This document shows, in pieces, positions 50,807 through 60,130 of a stretch of 64,000 nucleotides of DNA. Position 1 is the stretch's first letter. Every line of letters begins with the position of its first letter. The position numbers and the translations under genes are program-made. Source of the DNA: PSRI01 sp041484195 (GTDB taxonomy: Bacteria; Bacteroidota; Bacteroidia; Chitinophagales; Chitinophagaceae); the NCBI GenBank assembly GCA_041484195.1, contig JBGPHC010000001.1, forward strand, positions 434,001 to 498,000, in the 5' to 3' direction. The notes beneath the pieces were generated by a model. The model was not told where the DNA came from and ran no database searches. It saw nothing but the letters and a program-made list of their open reading frames with translations.

Positions 50807-52114
50807 ATGAGAAAATTTCTATGCTGCCTGATCGTAGCACTGCCCTTATGCCTTGCATCCAAAGGCCAGACTGCCACTCAAAAATCCGCAGTCCTTACCG
50901 AGGTTCCTCCGGAATCAGTGGGATTTTCTCCTGAGAGGCTCGAAAGAATCGACCATTCTTTGCAGCAATTTGTAACAGACAAATGGATGAATGGTGCCGG
51001 GGCGCTGATCATACGCAATGGGAAAATTGTGTACTACAAGAGTTTTGGGTATGATGATGTGGAAAAAAGAATTCCGTTACGCAAGGATGCCATCTTCAGG
51101 ATTGCGTCTCAAACCAAGGCCATAACGGCGGTTGCCGTAATGATGCTATATGAAGAGGGTAAGTTCCTGCTCGACGATCCCGTGTCAAAGTATATACCGG
51201 AATTTAAGAAGCCCCAGGTATTGGACAAATTCAATCCGGCTGATACCACTTACACGGTTTTGCCTGCCAACAGGGAAATCACGATCCGGGATTTGCTCAC
51301 GCATACTTCCGGTATAGACTATGCGCAAATTGGTTCCAAGGAGGCCAACGCCATCTATTTCAAGAACGGCATAACGGCTGGATTGGGCTTCGATGGCTAT
51401 GAAACCAGATTACTTGCCACCGACATGAAAAAGCTTGGGCGCCTGCCACTCATGCACCAGCCGGGCGAAAAATGGACCTATGGGCTGAACTCAGACCTGC
51501 TGGGCTATCTCGTGGAAGTCGTTTCCGGAATGCCACTCAACTCCTTTTTCCGAATCCGCATATTCGAACCTCTGGGAATGAACGATACCTGGTTTTATCT
51601 GCCAACTGAAAAACAAGGGCGGCTCGCCAATATGTATGAATTTGATTCCACAGGCGCCCTACAGAAAGCTCCCCCTGTACTGGAATTTAACGGTAAAAGT
51701 TTTCGGGATTATCCAAAAGGGAAAGGAACCTATTTTTCAGGGGGTGGCGGGCTCTCTTCCACAGTGAAGGACTACTCCATTTTCCTGCAAATGCTCCTGA
51801 ATGGAGGCACATACAATGGAAAGCGACTCTTAGCTCCGAATACCGTGCGCATGATGACCATGAACCAGATCGGCTCCCTGAGCCTGGGACCCAATAAATT
51901 CGGCCTGGGTTTTATGATCACCACCGAACAGGGAAGCGCAATACTGCCTACACCGGAATCTGTATTTGAATGGGGCGGCGCATTCGCCACTACTTATTGG
52001 GCAGATCCCAGGGAAAAAATGGTGGCGCTCATTTACAGGCAACTGTGGGGAGACGAGCACCACGATATCGCCGATAAGTTCAAGGTATTGGTGTATCAGG
52101 CACTCAATGACTGA
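50807..52114 (+). CDS. Exported serine hydrolase (beta-lactamase/esterase fold)
   Basis: A 435-residue class C beta-lactamase-like protein with a signal peptide (MRKFLCCLIVALPLCLASKGQ). The catalytic SxxK is FRIASQTKAITAV near 97, followed by a tyrosine motif in WTYGLNSDLLGYLVE, and FEWGGAFATTYWADP in place of the KTG/HxG box. Related proteins are esterases, DD-peptidases or beta-lactam hydrolases; sequence alone does not decide. ATG 50807 begins the signal peptide. The gap 50601-50806 holds no recognised site. Confidence 0.9.
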   Translation: MRKFLCCLIVALPLCLASKGQTATQKSAVLTEVPPESVGFSPERLERIDHSLQQFVTDKWMNGAGALIIRNGKIVYYKSFGYDDVEKRIPLRKDAIFRIASQTKAITAVAVMMLYEEGKFLLDDPVSKYIPEFKKPQVLDKFNPADTTYTVLPANREITIRDLLTHTSGIDYAQIGSKEANAIYFKNGITAGLGFDGYETRLLATDMKKLGRLPLMHQPGEKWTYGLNSDLLGYLVEVVSGMPLNSFFRIRIFEPLGMNDTWFYLPTEKQGRLANMYEFDSTGALQKAPPVLEFNGKSFRDYPKGKGTYFSGGGGLSSTVKDYSIFLQMLLNGGTYNGKRLLAPNTVRMMTMNQIGSLSLGPNKFGLGFMITTEQGSAILPTPESVFEWGGAFATTYWADPREKMVALIYRQLWGDEHHDIADKFKVLVYQALND

Positions 52115-52188
52115 ATCCTGATCCTGAATTGACCCGGCCGGCATATTTGTTTGGCGCATTTGTTGCTCTGATAAAGAAAAGCGGCAAG

Positions 52189-52980
52189 ATGAAAAATATC
52201 CACCTCCTCATTTTCAGTATCAGCCTTTGTTTGCTGAGCTCCTGTGTTGCAAAGAGAAAATTCCTGGCCATGACCGATCAGGCAAACAGCCTTCGACAGG
52301 ACAGCCTCAAACTTGCCGGAACCCTCACCGATACCCGTGAAGAGCTGGTCAGCACCAAACAGAAAATGGATGATCTTCAAAAGGAACTTGACGCTCTTAA
52401 AGCAGCAAACGCCCAAAAAGATCTGCAACTGACCAGCAGTTCCTCCACCATTGAAGAACAGCAAAAACGAATGGAGGCCCTGCAAAAACTGATCGACCAG
52501 CAGCGGAATGTGGTTGGGAATCTTCAGAAGACAATTCATGACGCACTAGGCCAATACAAAGCGGAAGATCTGAACGTATATATCAAAGACGGAAAAGTAT
52601 ATGTGTCCATGCAGGAGCAACTGCTTTTCAAATCCGGCAGTGCGATAGTAAATAAGGCCGGCGTGGAAGCGCTCGGCAAAATAGCGCAGGTCTTAAACAC
52701 CGATCCTAAAATACAAATCATGGTGGAAGGACATACAGACAGCATCCCCATCCGAAAAAATTTCCCCGATAATTGGGCCCTCAGCTCCGCGAGGTCGCTC
52801 TCCATCGTTCGTGTGCTGACCAATCAGTATAAAGTGGATCCTACCAGGCTCATCGCCGCCGGCCACAGCTATTTCGACCCTGTACAATCAAATAGTACCG
52901 AAGAAGGCAGGGCGCTCAACCGCAGAACTGAAATCATACTTACACCTAACCTCGACGAATTGTATAAACTCATGGAATAA
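52189..52980 (+). CDS. OmpA-family lipoprotein
   Basis: A 263-residue outer-membrane lipoprotein (LCLLSSCVAKRK lipobox) with a long coiled coil (about 30-125, rich in Gln/Leu/Lys/Glu) and an OmpA C-terminal peptidoglycan-binding domain (LLFKSGSAIVNKAGVEALGKI; IMVEGHTDSIPIRKNFPDNW; LSSARSLSIVRVL; RALNRRTEIILTP). It should tether the outer membrane to the wall. ATG 52189 is chosen for the lipoprotein signal. Confidence 0.92.
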   Translation: MKNIHLLIFSISLCLLSSCVAKRKFLAMTDQANSLRQDSLKLAGTLTDTREELVSTKQKMDDLQKELDALKAANAQKDLQLTSSSSTIEEQQKRMEALQKLIDQQRNVVGNLQKTIHDALGQYKAEDLNVYIKDGKVYVSMQEQLLFKSGSAIVNKAGVEALGKIAQVLNTDPKIQIMVEGHTDSIPIRKNFPDNWALSSARSLSIVRVLTNQYKVDPTRLIAAGHSYFDPVQSNSTEEGRALNRRTEIILTPNLDELYKLME

Positions 52981-53039
52981 GTATATACAGCTATTCAAGA
53001 CTTACCGGGTATAATTTCGGATCTTATTTTCCATGAGAC

Positions 53040-53070
53040 TTGCCCTCCACGCCCGTTTTTTCTATATTGG
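53040..53070 (+). promoter_or_regulatory. Candidate promoter before the TMEM175 gene
   Basis: TTG (53040-53042), 20 nt, TATATTGG (53063-53070), one mismatch from TAnnTTTG, about 38 nt before ATG 53109. It would serve the run of closely spaced genes that continues to 57394. Confidence 0.35.
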
Positions 53071-53108
53071 CCTGCATTTGATTATCCCCCAAAAAATGGA
53101 GGCCTTTC

Positions 53109-53798
53109 ATGGAGAAGATCCATAATGAACTCAAGAAAGAATTTCAACTCGAAAGGATGATCCTCTTCAGCGACGCCGTATTCGCCATTGCCATCACTTT
53201 GCTGGTAATAGAGATAAGGGTGCCGGTCGTAGAAGGAGATATATCTGATAAGGAAATACTCAATGCATTATTACCATTGTCTTTTAAGTTCAACGGTTTC
53301 ATCATCAGTTTTTTTATCATCGCACTTTATTGGACGGTGCATCACAGAATGTTTGGATATGTGGAACACTATAATGAAACCCTGCTATGGCTGAACCTGT
53401 TTTTCTTATTTTCCATAGTTCTCATGCCTTTCAGTTCGGGCATATACGGAGAGTATGCGCATAAAATTCAACTCATAATACCTTATGGCATTTATGTCCT
53501 CAATATTTGTCTCACCGGATTTACCAATTACCTGCTCTGGAAATATATCGGTAACCCAAAACATAGGGTCGCCGGCCCGGCATTAGATTCCACGATATTG
53601 CATCTGGCCATCAGGCGTTCTCTGATCGTGCCGGCTGTTTTTCTGGCATCGCTCCTGCTCACATTGCTGGCTCCATTATCTCTATGGTTCGCAGTGTCGG
53701 CAAGATTCTTTCCGCTCTTCATACCCATACTAATGAAACGATCAAGGGCCCTTTATAAGAAAAGAAATGGCAATCAATCAAAGAAGGCATTACCTTAG
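53109..53798 (+). CDS. TMEM175-family (DUF1211) potassium channel
   Basis: A 229-residue protein with six helices. The signature FSDAVFAIAITLLVIEIRVP near 20 is the pore-lining motif (FSD) of bacterial TMEM175 channels, which form tetramers and leak K+. IIALYWTVHHRMFGYVEHYNETLLWLNLFFL also fits. It precedes a serine hydrolase gene by 19 nt, but a functional link is unclear. Confidence 0.9.
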   Translation: MEKIHNELKKEFQLERMILFSDAVFAIAITLLVIEIRVPVVEGDISDKEILNALLPLSFKFNGFIISFFIIALYWTVHHRMFGYVEHYNETLLWLNLFFLFSIVLMPFSSGIYGEYAHKIQLIIPYGIYVLNICLTGFTNYLLWKYIGNPKHRVAGPALDSTILHLAIRRSLIVPAVFLASLLLTLLAPLSLWFAVSARFFPLFIPILMKRSRALYKKRNGNQSKKALP

Positions 53799-53817
53799 AA
53801 TAGCCAAAACTTCCCGT

Positions 53818-55359
53818 ATGAACTCACACTCAAATAAGCTACTGCTACTACTGGTTTCATTTTCTATTGCTATCGGTGGGCTTTACGCGCAAAACGACAC
53901 GGTTCCCCATTTTGTGAAAGATAGTCTGGATGCATATACTGAAAAGGCATTGACGGACTGGCAGATCCCCGGCGTGGCAGTGTGCGTGATTAAAAATGGA
54001 AAGGTTGTGGTGATGAAGGGATACGGTGTGAAAGAATTGGGGACTAATGACAAGGTGGACGAGAATACGCTTTTCATGATTGGCTCCAATACAAAAGCCT
54101 TCACCGCAACCGCACTGGCAATGCTCGACAATGAAAAGAAACTATCCCTTGACGATAAGGTCACCAAATGGATTCCGGAATTCAAATTGGATAATAAGGC
54201 TGCGGGTGAGCAGGCAATCATCCGGGACCTTCTTTGCCACCGGATCGGTTTTCGTACTTTTCAGGGAGATTTCACCTATTGGACCAGCGACCTCAGCAGA
54301 AAGCAGGTGATTGAAAAAATGAGCCATATTAAGGCCGAATATCCCTTTCGAACCAAATGGGGCTATACGAATGCCGCTTTCTTAACCGCGGGTGAAATCA
54401 TTCCAAGAGCCACAGGAATGTCCTGGGAAGATTTTTTGAAAGAAAAGATCTTCCTTCCACTTGGTATGAAAAATACCCTGGCCTTGAGCAAGGATTTCCC
54501 CAGTGCGCCCGACAGGTCTTCGCCGCATACCATCGCCGACGGCAAATTGATCAGGATTCCTTTTTGTCTGATTGATAATCTTGCCCCGGCAGGAAGCATC
54601 GGGTCTTCCGTGAATGACATGAGTAAATGGGTGATGGCGCTCTTAAATAATGGAAGATTGGGTGACAAACAAATCATTCCTGGGGCGGCTATCGACCAAA
54701 CAAGGACGCCAAATTCAATCCTGGGAAATGGCGGCACCCTCTACAATCATGGCCATTTTGCCTTATACGGTCTGGGCTGGTTCCTGGAAGAATATGGAGG
54801 CAAGAAAATTGTCTCGCATACCGGCGGAGTAAATGGATTCGTCACCAGCGTGACACTCGTGCCTGAAGAAAACCTCGGCATAATTGTATTTACCAATACC
54901 GACCAGAATGCTTTTTATGAGGCCCTGAAATGGGAAATCCTGGATGCTTATCTGGCCTTCCCATATCGCAACTACAGCAAAGTGTATCTGAACTTCCAGC
55001 AAATGCAGAACCGGGCATTGGAGCAGAAAGAACAAAAAATGAAAGATTCCTCAGAACTTCATTTAAAACCCGCCTTGCCCTTCAGCACTTATACCGGCAA
55101 ATACTTTAATAATGTTTATGGCAATATGAATGTCGTTTGGGAATCCGGCGAATTAAGAATGAAATTTTCTCACCATCCCAACATGTATGCGAAGCTGGAA
55201 CCATTAGGCGGGAACCGTTTTTATGCCATTTTCACAGATCCTGAATTCAGCAAAGCTATATTCCCATTTACCGTGAAGGATGGAAAAGTAAAATCCGTGA
55301 CCGTCAAGGTGGCCGACTTCATTGAATTCAATCCTTATGAATTTTCGAAAACCCAATAA
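53818..55359 (+). CDS. Exported serine hydrolase with C-terminal DUF3471-like domain
   Basis: A 513-residue protein: signal peptide (LLLLLVSFSIAIGGLYAQ), beta-lactamase/transpeptidase fold with SxxK in FMIGSNTKAFTATA near 90, YxN in WGYTNAAFL near 181, HxG in SHTGGVNGF near 335, and a C-terminal beta domain from about 415 (STYTGKYFNNVYGNM). This layout is common in exported hydrolases of Bacteroidota that act on D-amino-acid peptides or esters. ATG 53818 is chosen for the signal peptide. Confidence 0.9.
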   Translation: MNSHSNKLLLLLVSFSIAIGGLYAQNDTVPHFVKDSLDAYTEKALTDWQIPGVAVCVIKNGKVVVMKGYGVKELGTNDKVDENTLFMIGSNTKAFTATALAMLDNEKKLSLDDKVTKWIPEFKLDNKAAGEQAIIRDLLCHRIGFRTFQGDFTYWTSDLSRKQVIEKMSHIKAEYPFRTKWGYTNAAFLTAGEIIPRATGMSWEDFLKEKIFLPLGMKNTLALSKDFPSAPDRSSPHTIADGKLIRIPFCLIDNLAPAGSIGSSVNDMSKWVMALLNNGRLGDKQIIPGAAIDQTRTPNSILGNGGTLYNHGHFALYGLGWFLEEYGGKKIVSHTGGVNGFVTSVTLVPEENLGIIVFTNTDQNAFYEALKWEILDAYLAFPYRNYSKVYLNFQQMQNRALEQKEQKMKDSSELHLKPALPFSTYTGKYFNNVYGNMNVVWESGELRMKFSHHPNMYAKLEPLGGNRFYAIFTDPEFSKAIFPFTVKDGKVKSVTVKVADFIEFNPYEFSKTQ

Positions 55360-55371
55360 ACTCATTTTCAC

Positions 55372-56835
55372 ATGAACAAATTCATTCAGGCCCTGGCCTG
55401 CCTGCTCCTGCCATTCGCTTTATTTGCACAACGATTTGAAGTGAGCTACAATACCCATGATTTTAAAGGTCCCTTTTCCGGCAAAGTCCTTTTGTTTTTT
55501 TCAAAGGACGTTAAAGCGCCCAGGGAAGAAGACTTCATGATTAGGATCACTCCCTATTTTGCTACTGAAGTAAATAAAATCAATCCGGGCCAGAAGATCG
55601 TCTTTGATGACCAGGCCATCTCTTACCCCGCAAAACTTTCGGAAATAGAAAGGGGCGAATATTATGTGCAGGCGGTATGGGATCGCGATTTAGGAGGAAG
55701 AGCCATTGGAACCAGTCCCCTAAATCTTTATTCCAAATCCGCAAAGATCAAAATCACATCCAATACCAAACAGGTTTACAGGATTGAATGTACTGAAATG
55801 GTTCCCGAGCCATCCTTCGCCAACACCGAATTCGTCAAGGAAATAAAATTCCCTTCAAAATTACTTTCGGCACATCAGCAAAAGCCCATTTCAATTGATG
55901 CCGCACTGCTCCTTCCAAAAGACTATTACAAGGATCCAACGAAGAAATTCCCCTTGTTGATCCTGGTTTCAGGATATGGCGGCGACTATCATCGCTACAG
56001 TGGAAGAGACCAAATATTTGGGCGGGAGATTGATTCCACTGCATTCATAACTCTTTTCCTCGATGGGAATTGCAGGCTGGGGCATAGTGTCTATGCCAAC
56101 AGCGACAATAATGGCCCCTGGGGAGACGCTCTCGTAAAGGAATTGATCCCTGATATCGAGAATAATTATCGCTGCAATGGATTTCGGGTACTCAACGGTC
56201 ATAGCAGCGGCGGATGGACCGTGATGTGGTTGCAGACTCATTACCCTGAAACATTTCAGGCATGCTGGTCGAGCTCGCCGGACCCCGTAGATTTCAGAAG
56301 TTTTCAGAAAATCAATCTGTATGAAGACGACAATATGTTTTATAATAAGAATGGCGACCCGAACCCTGTGGCAACCCTTGCCGGATATTATCCCATCAAC
56401 TATATGAAAGACTATTACCAAATGGAAACCGTTCAATACCGGGGCAGCCAGATGAGGTCTTTCGATGCCGTTTTCAGCGCGAAGGCCGCCGATGGAGAGC
56501 CAGAGCGACTCTGCGACGCGCAGACCGGAAAGATTAATAAGTCCGTGGTGGAGCACTGGAAAAAATATGATATCAGCCTTTATCTCCGGACCAACTGGGC
56601 TTCCCTCTCACCCCTCCTGAGTAACAAGATCCTGATCACGGTTGGTGAACAGGATAATTTTTTGTTGAATTATCCCATACATGTGCTGAACGATGAAATG
56701 AAGAAACTGAATGCTGCCATGGATTTCCTTTACCTGACAGGAGACCACTTCACTGTGGCTTCCCCGGAATATTGGAAAAAAGGGAATTCGTTTATACTGA
56801 GCCGTTATAATGACTGGCTAAAAACTAAAAATTAA
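55372..56835 (+). CDS. Exported esterase (esterase D-like alpha/beta hydrolase)
   Basis: A 487-residue protein with a signal peptide (FIQALACLLLPFALFAQ), an N-terminal beta domain (about 20-150) and an esterase-family domain: FPLLILVSGYGGDYHRYSG near 200, the nucleophile elbow LNGHSSGGWTVMWLQTHYPE near 278, an acid in VGEQDNFLLNYP and His in TGDHFTVAS. Relatives include enterochelin-esterase-like enzymes. Substrate unknown. It is 12 nt after the serine hydrolase gene, so co-expressed. Confidence 0.87.
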   Translation: MNKFIQALACLLLPFALFAQRFEVSYNTHDFKGPFSGKVLLFFSKDVKAPREEDFMIRITPYFATEVNKINPGQKIVFDDQAISYPAKLSEIERGEYYVQAVWDRDLGGRAIGTSPLNLYSKSAKIKITSNTKQVYRIECTEMVPEPSFANTEFVKEIKFPSKLLSAHQQKPISIDAALLLPKDYYKDPTKKFPLLILVSGYGGDYHRYSGRDQIFGREIDSTAFITLFLDGNCRLGHSVYANSDNNGPWGDALVKELIPDIENNYRCNGFRVLNGHSSGGWTVMWLQTHYPETFQACWSSSPDPVDFRSFQKINLYEDDNMFYNKNGDPNPVATLAGYYPINYMKDYYQMETVQYRGSQMRSFDAVFSAKAADGEPERLCDAQTGKINKSVVEHWKKYDISLYLRTNWASLSPLLSNKILITVGEQDNFLLNYPIHVLNDEMKKLNAAMDFLYLTGDHFTVASPEYWKKGNSFILSRYNDWLKTKN

Positions 56836-56851
56836 AACTGAAATAGTACTC

Positions 56852-57394
56852 ATGGACCAACTGACTCTTGGAATCGGTACCCGTTTACAACACACTAATT
56901 TCGGGCCGGGAGTGATCGTGGGCATCAGGTATGCCACCTACCTGATTTCATTCATCAACCACGGTGTCAAGGAAATTGACAAGAACGATCCTCAACTTGA
57001 TGAGATCATACCTGAAAATGTATCCGTTGAAATTGAGACCGTTTCAGACATGGAAAAATCCCTGCTCAAGATCCTGCGACTTTGGAGTGACGCAACCGAA
57101 CTGGTGCCACTTGGGGACCGTTGGAAGGGTGGAACCATGCTGTTGCAGCCGGCCGATAAGACCCAGAAACCCAAAGAAATCCCGGTAGATGTTTTCTTTC
57201 ATAAGATCGTCATGCTCCGCGACCGCCTAAGGGTGCTGGAACAACAGATTAATGCACACAAGCTATTGTCCGATGAAGACAAAGTGAATTTACAGCAGTA
57301 CGTCACCAGGATCTATGGCTCTCTTACCACATTCAATGTTTTGTTCAAAAATAAAGAGCAATGGTTCGTGGGTGAGAAAGGATCCTCTGAATAA
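56852..57394 (+). CDS. Conserved hypothetical with Tudor-like N-terminus
   Basis: A 180-residue cytoplasmic protein. The N-terminal 50 residues (GTRLQHTNFGPGVIVGI, FINHGVKEID) resemble the small Tudor/SH3-like barrel at the C-terminus of UvrD-type helicases. The remainder is helical and charged, with LRDRLRVLEQQINAHKLLSDEDK like a coiled coil. Its function is unknown; nucleic-acid or polymerase contact is a guess from the barrel. It is 16 nt after the esterase gene. Confidence 0.7.
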   Translation: MDQLTLGIGTRLQHTNFGPGVIVGIRYATYLISFINHGVKEIDKNDPQLDEIIPENVSVEIETVSDMEKSLLKILRLWSDATELVPLGDRWKGGTMLLQPADKTQKPKEIPVDVFFHKIVMLRDRLRVLEQQINAHKLLSDEDKVNLQQYVTRIYGSLTTFNVLFKNKEQWFVGEKGSSE

Positions 57395-57582
57395 GTTCTC
57401 AAAGTGATCAGGATTCATTTTGTGGGGGCGATTTGAATCCCGGCCTTCAGGTTCCCAATATCACCTGGACGGCTGTGGTAATGCGGCTGCCTGCAACTAT
57501 ATTGAGTCTTTCAATCCAGGCCATTTTATTGAAACTTGATTAAATTTAATCCTCGTTACAATTTTAGATACAACCACGCTGC

Positions 57583-58761
57583 ATGAAAATTATAATTTTA
57601 TCATTTGCATTCCTGTCTTTCTCGCTTAGTATAAATGCCCAGGATTACCAAAGGCTGCATGACAAGGCCATAGTGGCCGATACCCACAATGATGTCCTTT
57701 CTTCCGTAACCATGCGGGGACTCAATATAGATAATGACCTTACTGGAAAATCACATTCTGATTTGGCGCGATTCAGGAAAGGCGGGGTGGATGTACAGGT
57801 CTTTTCCATTTTCTGCGACGAACGATTCGGCAAGGATACCGCATTCAAATACGCCAACATCGAGATTGACTCCTTATATGCCATTGCCAGGAGAAATCCC
57901 AACCGCATGAGCATTGTAACAAATCCCGCGCAACTGGCCAAAGCGGTCAAAGAAAAAAAACTCGCGGCTATGATGGGAGTGGAAGGTGGCCATATGATCG
58001 AAGACAAACTGGAAAATCTGGACAGCCTCTATAAGCGGGGCGTGCGCTATATGACCCTCACCTGGAACAATTCCACCTCCTGGGCCAGCTCGGCTAAAGA
58101 TGAAACCAAGGGCACCATCCCAAATGGACGGAAAGGATTGAATGATTTTGGAAAGCAGGTTGTAAAAAGAATGAATGAACTTGGAATGCTGGTTGATCTG
58201 TCCCATGTTGGGGAACAGACTTTTTGGGATGCCGTTCAAACCAGTACCAAACCCATACTTGTCTCCCATAGTTGTGCATACAATTTATGCCCCGTATTCC
58301 GCAACCTCAAAGACGATCAAATCAGGGCCGTAGGCAAAAATAGAGGAGTCATCTGCATAAATTTTTACTCCGGATTTGTTGACAGCAATTATCAGAAACG
58401 CATTACAGCATTCATTAGCCGGCATAAAACGGAAATGGATTCATTAGTCAGCATAAAAAAACCAGATTATGAAATTAATGAGTTCTTTACTAAAAAATAC
58501 CCAGTTGAGGCAACCGCGTTGAGACCGCCGCTTTCCATGCTGATTGATCATATTGACTACATTGCAAAACTCATAGGTACAAATTATATCGGGCTCGGCT
58601 CAGACTTCGATGGCATTGAATCCGCTCCACTGGGGCTCGATGATGTTAGCGCATTTCCACTCATCACCAAAGCCCTGCTGCAAAGAGGCTATACCAAAAA
58701 GCAGGTACGCCAGATTTTGGGTGGTAATTTTCTGCGCGTTTTTGCGGCGAACTCAAAATAA
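57583..58761 (+). CDS. Membrane dipeptidase, peptidase family M19
   Basis: Zinc dipeptidase (392 residues) of the renal-dipeptidase type, exported (signal peptide MKIIILSFAFLSFSLSINAQ). Metal ligands: VADTHNDVLSS (HxD) near 29, GVEGGHMIEDK (bridging Glu) near 133, LVDLSHVGE near 206 and ILVSHSCAYN near 228; the Asp is in YIGLGSDFDGIE near 340. M19 enzymes hydrolyse dipeptides including those with D-residues and, in some cases, carbapenems. The 188-nt upstream gap holds a 14-bp palindrome GATTAAATTTAATC (57538-57551). Confidence 0.93.
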   Translation: MKIIILSFAFLSFSLSINAQDYQRLHDKAIVADTHNDVLSSVTMRGLNIDNDLTGKSHSDLARFRKGGVDVQVFSIFCDERFGKDTAFKYANIEIDSLYAIARRNPNRMSIVTNPAQLAKAVKEKKLAAMMGVEGGHMIEDKLENLDSLYKRGVRYMTLTWNNSTSWASSAKDETKGTIPNGRKGLNDFGKQVVKRMNELGMLVDLSHVGEQTFWDAVQTSTKPILVSHSCAYNLCPVFRNLKDDQIRAVGKNRGVICINFYSGFVDSNYQKRITAFISRHKTEMDSLVSIKKPDYEINEFFTKKYPVEATALRPPLSMLIDHIDYIAKLIGTNYIGLGSDFDGIESAPLGLDDVSAFPLITKALLQRGYTKKQVRQILGGNFLRVFAANSK

Positions 58762-58847
58762 AAAAAATCTAACCTTCCCGTACAGCACAAATATATTTTT
58801 CAACAAATTTTCCGGTACCGATCAAAAGTATTTATCAAATTTCCCCT

Positions 58848-60065
58848 ATGCCTACATTAATGAATTCGGCCGCCTGTGTTGTATTGAATGTCTTGTTATA
58901 TGCCTCATGTTTGCCAGGCCAACTATACGCGCAACAAACAGAAAGCAATACCAAGGAAATTACTATTATGAAAACCATAAATTCAAAAATCTTAAATGAA
59001 AAACGCAATTTCTTTGTTTATCTTCCTGCTTCTTATTCCCCAAAGGAATTATTTCCCGTTCTGTACTTATTGGATGGAGAAGACCAGACTAATTTAGCAG
59101 CCGGGCAAATCAACTACCTATCCGAAGCATGCTCTGTGCTTCCAAGAATGATTATAGTAGGAATTGCAAATACGAGCCGCACAAGAGATCTGACTCCTAC
59201 CCATTCTGATATGGATTATGATGGCAGGATCGATTCCAGCATGACATCCTTTACAAAAAACAGCGGAGGAACCGAACAATTTCTACAGTTTATTGGGGAA
59301 GAATTGATGCCATATATTCAACAACACTATAAAACCGCCCCTTTTAAGATATTTTCGGGCCATTCATTAGGAGGCCTTACCACAATTTATTGTTTGCTGA
59401 AACATCCCGATATGTTCAACGCATATATTTCCATCAGCCCTTCCCTGTGGTGGGACCATGAATTTCTGTTAAGTCTCGCTTCAGAAAAATTAGTGCCCGG
59501 TTCAGTTATTCAAAAAGCACTATTTATGAGTGATGGAAAAGAGGGCGGACGATTTCACAAAGATGTTCTGAGTTTTGATTCCCTATTGATGATAAGAAAG
59601 ATAGCGGAACTACAATATGATTATAAATATTATCCTGCAGAATCACATTCATCCGAACCAGTGAAGGCCTTATATGACGGCATCAGGTTTATTTATCCAG
59701 ACTGGTTGCCGGAAGCAATGGACACGAATTACCTTTCAGTTACAGCCGGTGTCTTGCGTACACATTTCCAGCAATTATCCGCTAAATTCGGTTATGCCGT
59801 ATTGCCACCGGAAGCCGCTTTGAATGAGCTTGCTTACTATCAGTTGAGTGATCCATCTAAAATAAATGAGGCCATAGACTTGTTTCAAATGAATGTGCAA
59901 AATTTTCCATTTTCGTATAAAGCCCTTGAAGGTTTGGGAGATGCCTATACAAAGAAAGGGGATAGAGAAAAGGCTGTGGCAGCTTACAGGAAATCCTTAG
60001 CATTGAATCCTAAGAACGTATCAGCAGGGAAAAAATTAATGGTTCTGGAAAGGAATATTAGATAA
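58848..60065 (+). CDS. Exported esterase with C-terminal TPR
   Basis: A 405-residue alpha/beta hydrolase of the Fes/IroE-like esterase family. An N-terminal hydrophobic signal (VVLNVLLYASCLPGQLYAQ) is followed by FFVYLPASYSPKELFPVLYLLDG, the nucleophile elbow FSGHSLGGLTTIYCL near 174, the acid in MSDGKEGGRFHKD, and His in PAESHSSEP near 270. About 60 C-terminal residues form a TPR pair (ALEGLGDAYTKKGDREKAVA). Substrate unknown. The start may be ATG 58860. Confidence 0.87.
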   Translation: MPTLMNSAACVVLNVLLYASCLPGQLYAQQTESNTKEITIMKTINSKILNEKRNFFVYLPASYSPKELFPVLYLLDGEDQTNLAAGQINYLSEACSVLPRMIIVGIANTSRTRDLTPTHSDMDYDGRIDSSMTSFTKNSGGTEQFLQFIGEELMPYIQQHYKTAPFKIFSGHSLGGLTTIYCLLKHPDMFNAYISISPSLWWDHEFLLSLASEKLVPGSVIQKALFMSDGKEGGRFHKDVLSFDSLLMIRKIAELQYDYKYYPAESHSSEPVKALYDGIRFIYPDWLPEAMDTNYLSVTAGVLRTHFQQLSAKFGYAVLPPEAALNELAYYQLSDPSKINEAIDLFQMNVQNFPFSYKALEGLGDAYTKKGDREKAVAAYRKSLALNPKNVSAGKKLMVLERNIR

Positions 60066-60130
60066 AAATAAATTAACCGCCAGCCGGGGAAAAATAGCCA
60101 TTGACCGCTTAGCAGGCACCCAAACCAAAA